From the NCBI GenBank assembly GCA_044343155.1, contig JAVZSS010000010.1, positions 1 through 22,004 of the forward strand: a stretch of DNA of 22,004 nucleotides, in the 5' to 3' direction. Below, piece after piece: positions 19,606 to 22,004 of this stretch; positions within the stretch are counted from its first letter, which is position 1, and every line of letters starts with the position of its first letter. The notes under the pieces were generated by a model. It was not told the origin of the DNA and searched no databases. It saw nothing but the letters and a program-made list of their open reading frames with translations. Source of the DNA: SpSt-28 sp044343155. GTDB lineage: Archaea; Aenigmatarchaeota; Aenigmatarchaeia; CG10238-14; SpSt-28. The translations under genes were made by a program, and so were the position numbers.

Positions 19606-20939
19606 TTTTTTTGTTTTTCGAAAAAATAAAAGAAGCGGCAAAACTATTTTTAGATTTAAGTGAAGGAAAAATTATAAGAATTTATTCTCAATATGATCCA
19701 GATGGCATTTCTTCTTCAGCAATACTTTCTAAATGTTTACTCAGGTTGGGTAAAAAATTTGAATTAAGATTTTTAAAACAATTGAATTCTAAGGTTAAAA
19801 ATAAGATAGATTGTGAGAAAAAATTTATAGTTTTTTTAGATATGGGAAGTGGTCATTTAAACATTTTAAAAGATATAATAGAAAAGAACACAGTAATGAT
19901 TATTGATCATCATGAGATTGTCGAATTTGAAAACAAAAATTTAATTCATATTAATCCTCATTTATATAAAGAGGTTAATCCAGAAGATTTTTGCACTTCT
20001 ATTTTAACGTTTTTATTTTCTATAGCCTTAGATGAAAAAAATGAAGATTTGATAGAATATGCAATATATGGTGCTATTGGTGATAGAAAGGAAGAGAGTA
20101 AAATTTTTAGGGAATTGATAGAAAAATATGGTGCTAACAAAATTGTTATAGAGAAGGGTTTAAAGATATATGGGAGAAATAGACCAATACATAAGGCTTT
20201 AGCATATAATTTTGAGGTTTTTTTACCAGAATTTTTTGGAAATGAATTAGCTGCTATAGAATTTTTAAGAGAATTAGGTATAGAAACTAAAAGTGGTCCA
20301 GAATGGAAAACTCTTGAAAATTTAAGTGAAGATGAAATTAAAAGGATTGTAGATAGGTTAATTTTTTATTACAAAGATCCTAAGGAAATAATTGGTGATA
20401 ATTTTCTTTTAATTAATAAAGATAGTATGTTTTCAGATGTTAGAGAAGTTGTAAGTATGATTAACGCGAGTAGCAGATTAGGATTTCCAGACATTGCTTT
20501 TAGATTTTGTTTGGAAGATAGAAAAGTTTTTGATGCTGTTGTTAAAAATTTTGAAGAATATAGAAAGGTTTTGGGTTTCTACTTAAACGTTATTAATGGG
20601 GGGAAAGTTGTGGAAAAAGAAAATGTTGTTTTTATTTTTGATGGAAAGGAAATTCCAGATAATTTAGTTGGTGTTTTGGTTTCTATGTATTCGTTTATTC
20701 AAAAAAATAAGCCAATTGTTGGAATAGGATATGATAAAGAAATTAATATGTTTAAAGTTTCTGCTAGAAACAATAGTAATAAAAATATTAATTTAAGAGA
20801 TATTTTATTGATTGTGGCTAATGAGATTGGTGGAGAAGCAGGGGGTCATAAAGATGCAGCAGGAGCATATATACCAATTGGAAAAGAAGAAGAATTTATG
20901 GAAAAACTAAATAAAATAATAGGTGAGCTTAATGGTTAA
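19602..20939 (+). CDS. RecJ-like DHH/DHHA1 phosphoesterase
   Basis: A 445-residue DHH-superfamily protein of the archaeal RecJ/GAN group, whose members are ssDNA or RNA exonucleases or replisome (Cdc45-like) factors. Motif I, normally H-x-D-x-D-G, reads Q30-Y-D32-P-D34-G. Motif II is F-L-D80-M-G-S, motif III is D102-H103-H104, and motif IV is G-A-I-G-D-R. The C-terminal DHHA1 part has G-G-E-A-G-G-H-K-D-A-A-G-A. Only the first histidine of motif I is lost; the other metal ligands remain, so activity may be altered rather than absent. Its position between uS15 and eS1 is the classic one for the archaeal RecJ-like gene. The GTG start overlaps the uS15 stop with no clear ribosome-binding site; TTG 19611 is an alternative. 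Confidence 0.92.
   Translation: MIFLFFEKIKEAAKLFLDLSEGKIIRIYSQYDPDGISSSAILSKCLLRLGKKFELRFLKQLNSKVKNKIDCEKKFIVFLDMGSGHLNILKDIIEKNTVMIIDHHEIVEFENKNLIHINPHLYKEVNPEDFCTSILTFLFSIALDEKNEDLIEYAIYGAIGDRKEESKIFRELIEKYGANKIVIEKGLKIYGRNRPIHKALAYNFEVFLPEFFGNELAAIEFLRELGIETKSGPEWKTLENLSEDEIKRIVDRLIFYYKDPKEIIGDNFLLINKDSMFSDVREVVSMINASSRLGFPDIAFRFCLEDRKVFDAVVKNFEEYRKVLGFYLNVINGGKVVEKENVVFIFDGKEIPDNLVGVLVSMYSFIQKNKPIVGIGYDKEINMFKVSARNNSNKNINLRDILLIVANEIGGEAGGHKDAAGAYIPIGKEEEFMEKLNKIIGELNG
20921..20926 (+). promoter_or_regulatory. AGGTGA ribosome-binding site of the eS1 gene
   Basis: AGGTGA lies 5 nt before ATG 20932, inside the end of the DHH gene. It shows that the upstream in-frame GTG 20923 is part of the binding site and not the start. 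Confidence 0.6.
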
Positions 20940-21525
20940 GGCCAAAAAACAAAAAATATGGTTGAAGCTAATTTCACCCAACTATCTAGGAAGCAAAGAA
21001 TTGGGAGAAATTCCAGCAAATGAGCCTGAAGCAGCAATAGGAAGAAGGGTAATAATTAGTGCAATAGATGTTTTAGATGATTTGAATAAGTATTATTTAA
21101 AATTTATCTTTAAAGTTGGAAGAGTCGAAAATGGGAATGCATATTTATATTTTGATGGTTTAGAGTGTACAAGAGATTATATAAGTAGAATGATTAGAAG
21201 AAAGGTTGATAGGATTGATATAGTTTTTGATAAGAAAACAAAAGATGGAATACTTTTGAGAATAAAACTGATTATTGTTACTAGAAGAGTTACAAAAAGT
21301 ATTAAAACAAAGATAAGAAAAAATTTGGCTGATATTGTTGGAAGGGATGTAGAAAATTGTACTACTGAAGAGTTTTTGAAGAAAGTTCTTTCTGATGATT
21401 ATAAAAAATCTTTAGAGCAAATAGTAAAAAAGATCTATCCACCAAGATTTCTAGAATTTAGGAAAATTGAAGTCAGAACACCTTTATCTGAAATTTTAAA
21501 GAAAGAATTAGAGAAGCAAAAATAA
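20932..21525 (+). CDS. rps3ae: 30S ribosomal protein eS1 (S3Ae)
   Basis: Archaeal/eukaryal-only small-subunit protein near the mRNA exit. The 197 residues include K-A-K-K-Q-K-I-W at the start, S-P-N-Y-L-G-S-K-E-L-G-E, the D-Y-I-S-R-M-I-R-R-K-V-D-R-I-D segment, T-R-R-V-T-K-S-I-K and a C-terminal I-Y-P-P-R-F-L-E-F-R-K-I-E-V. The length is normal. ATG 20932 sits 5 nt after AGGTGA and overlaps the DHH gene by 8 nt. The last 53 nt overlap, tail to tail, the convergent site-2 protease gene. Confidence 0.96.
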   Translation: MVKAKKQKIWLKLISPNYLGSKELGEIPANEPEAAIGRRVIISAIDVLDDLNKYYLKFIFKVGRVENGNAYLYFDGLECTRDYISRMIRRKVDRIDIVFDKKTKDGILLRIKLIIVTRRVTKSIKTKIRKNLADIVGRDVENCTTEEFLKKVLSDDYKKSLEQIVKKIYPPRFLEFRKIEVRTPLSEILKKELEKQK

Positions 21526-22004
21526 GTAGTATAAAAATAGTTGAGACAATTTTTGCAAATTTTTCTCCTTTTCTTTCTCCTAAAATTTTAATCATAATAT
21601 CTTTAATAACTAAACCACCATCTAATGGAATTATTGGTAACATATTTGCTAGTCCAACTCCTAATGAAAGTATAAGTATCCATCGAAGTAAAATGAGAAA
21701 ATGAGAAAATGATGAAATTAGGATTTCTTCTACTTTTTTGTTTGTATTTTTATATACAAAGTATGTTTTTACATTGTTTATTCCTATAAAACTTCTGTTG
21801 TTCATTTCCCCAAGTTCTAATTCATATTCTCCACTACTAGTATATATTTTTATTCTTTCTCCAGGAGTTCTATTTAGAAGAAAGTTGTTTAAATCATAAA
21901 TGTTTTTAATTTTTGTTTCATTTATTTGGTAAATAACTCCACTTAAATTTACTTTTTCTGCTGGGCTATTAGGTATAAGGGAATCAAAGTAAACTCCTTT
22001 ATCT
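21473..22004 (-). CDS. Site-2 protease (M50) with PDZ domain, C-terminal part
   Basis: The frame is open from the window's right edge to the stop at 21473, giving about 176 residues; the N-terminus lies outside. Translating leftward, the first part is PDZ-like (G-V-Y-F-D-S-L-I-P-N-S-P-A-E-K, then G-V-I-Y-Q-I-N-E, N-F-L-L-N-R-T-P-G-E). A hydrophobic segment follows with N-M-L-P-I-I-P-L-D-G-G, the second conserved motif of S2P intramembrane zinc proteases that supplies the metal aspartate. A last transmembrane helix, I-V-S-T-I-F-I-L-L-I-F-A, ends the protein. The H-E-x-x-H motif should lie beyond the edge. Such proteases cleave membrane-spanning substrates, often regulators. Its 3' end overlaps the eS1 gene by 53 nt. 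Confidence 0.85.
   Translation of the reverse strand, partial: DKGVYFDSLIPNSPAEKVNLSGVIYQINETKIKNIYDLNNFLLNRTPGERIKIYTSSGEYELELGEMNNRSFIGINNVKTYFVYKNTNKKVEEILISSFSHFLILLRWILILSLGVGLANMLPIIPLDGGLVIKDIMIKILGERKGEKFAKIVSTIFILLIFASLILSLKFQIKVF

Overview
The window is archaeal chromosome, strongly AT-rich, and almost fully coding. It carries two archaeal/eukaryal-type ribosomal proteins (uS15, eS1/S3Ae), a single-histone-fold protein, RadA, an RPA-type SSB, the KEOPS enzymes Kae1 and Bud32 as separate genes, a proteasome beta subunit, the KH/beta-CASP factor aCPSF1 (FttA), Hel308, ThpR, a family-B DNA polymerase and the uS15 - DHH phosphoesterase - eS1 gene order. Small genes, minimal spacing and AT-richness would suit a DPANN-type lineage, but I cannot place it firmly. 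First genes of transcription units tend to have a TATA-like element about 22-27 nt before the ATG (leaderless). Internal genes often carry a GGTG(A/G) Shine-Dalgarno 5-8 nt before the start.

Layout. 53-611: CRISPR array of nine identical 30-bp repeats and eight spacers, read from the minus strand, with its probable leader to the right (612-about 700) and no cas genes here. 868-3211: DUF3883-like nuclease-fold protein, AlaX tRNA-editing protein, COG2129-type metallophosphoesterase with altered metal ligands, winged-helix protein. 3212-3563: non-coding, ending in seven 20-bp repeat units. 3564-7529: winged-helix protein, shrunken DP1-like polymerase B-subunit, family-B DNA polymerase with a DP2-like zinc finger. 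7594-12202: proteasome beta, aCPSF1/FttA, winged-helix protein, Hjc-like nuclease, two CBS-domain proteins. 12194-15180: ThpR (minus), PRC-barrel protein (plus), Hel308 (minus). 15214-21525: Kae1, histone, RPA, RadA, Bud32, two-TM membrane protein, uS15, DHH phosphoesterase, eS1. 21473-window end: C-terminal part of a PDZ-containing site-2 protease (minus).

The most notable system is 3421-7529. The polymerase has intact exonuclease and polymerase motifs, but ends in a Cys4 zinc finger with the spacing and residues of the C-terminus of DP2, the large subunit of the unrelated archaeal polymerase PolD. The gene just before it encodes a protein aligning to DP1, the DP2 partner. That protein keeps the N-terminal and OB parts but has lost most of the phosphodiesterase domain and every catalytic motif. 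A family-B catalytic subunit with a zinc-finger tail plus an inactivated DP1-type B-subunit is the architecture of eukaryotic replicative polymerases. The operon starts with a small winged-helix protein behind a 7 x 20 bp repeat tract that could be its operator or an origin-like element.

The rest looks like a housekeeping information-processing block: replication and recombination (polymerase, Hjc-like, Hel308, RPA, RadA, DHH), tRNA modification and quality control (AlaX, Kae1/Bud32), RNA 3'-end formation and protein turnover (FttA, proteasome). Several members have substitutions at canonical catalytic or metal-binding positions, listed individually.
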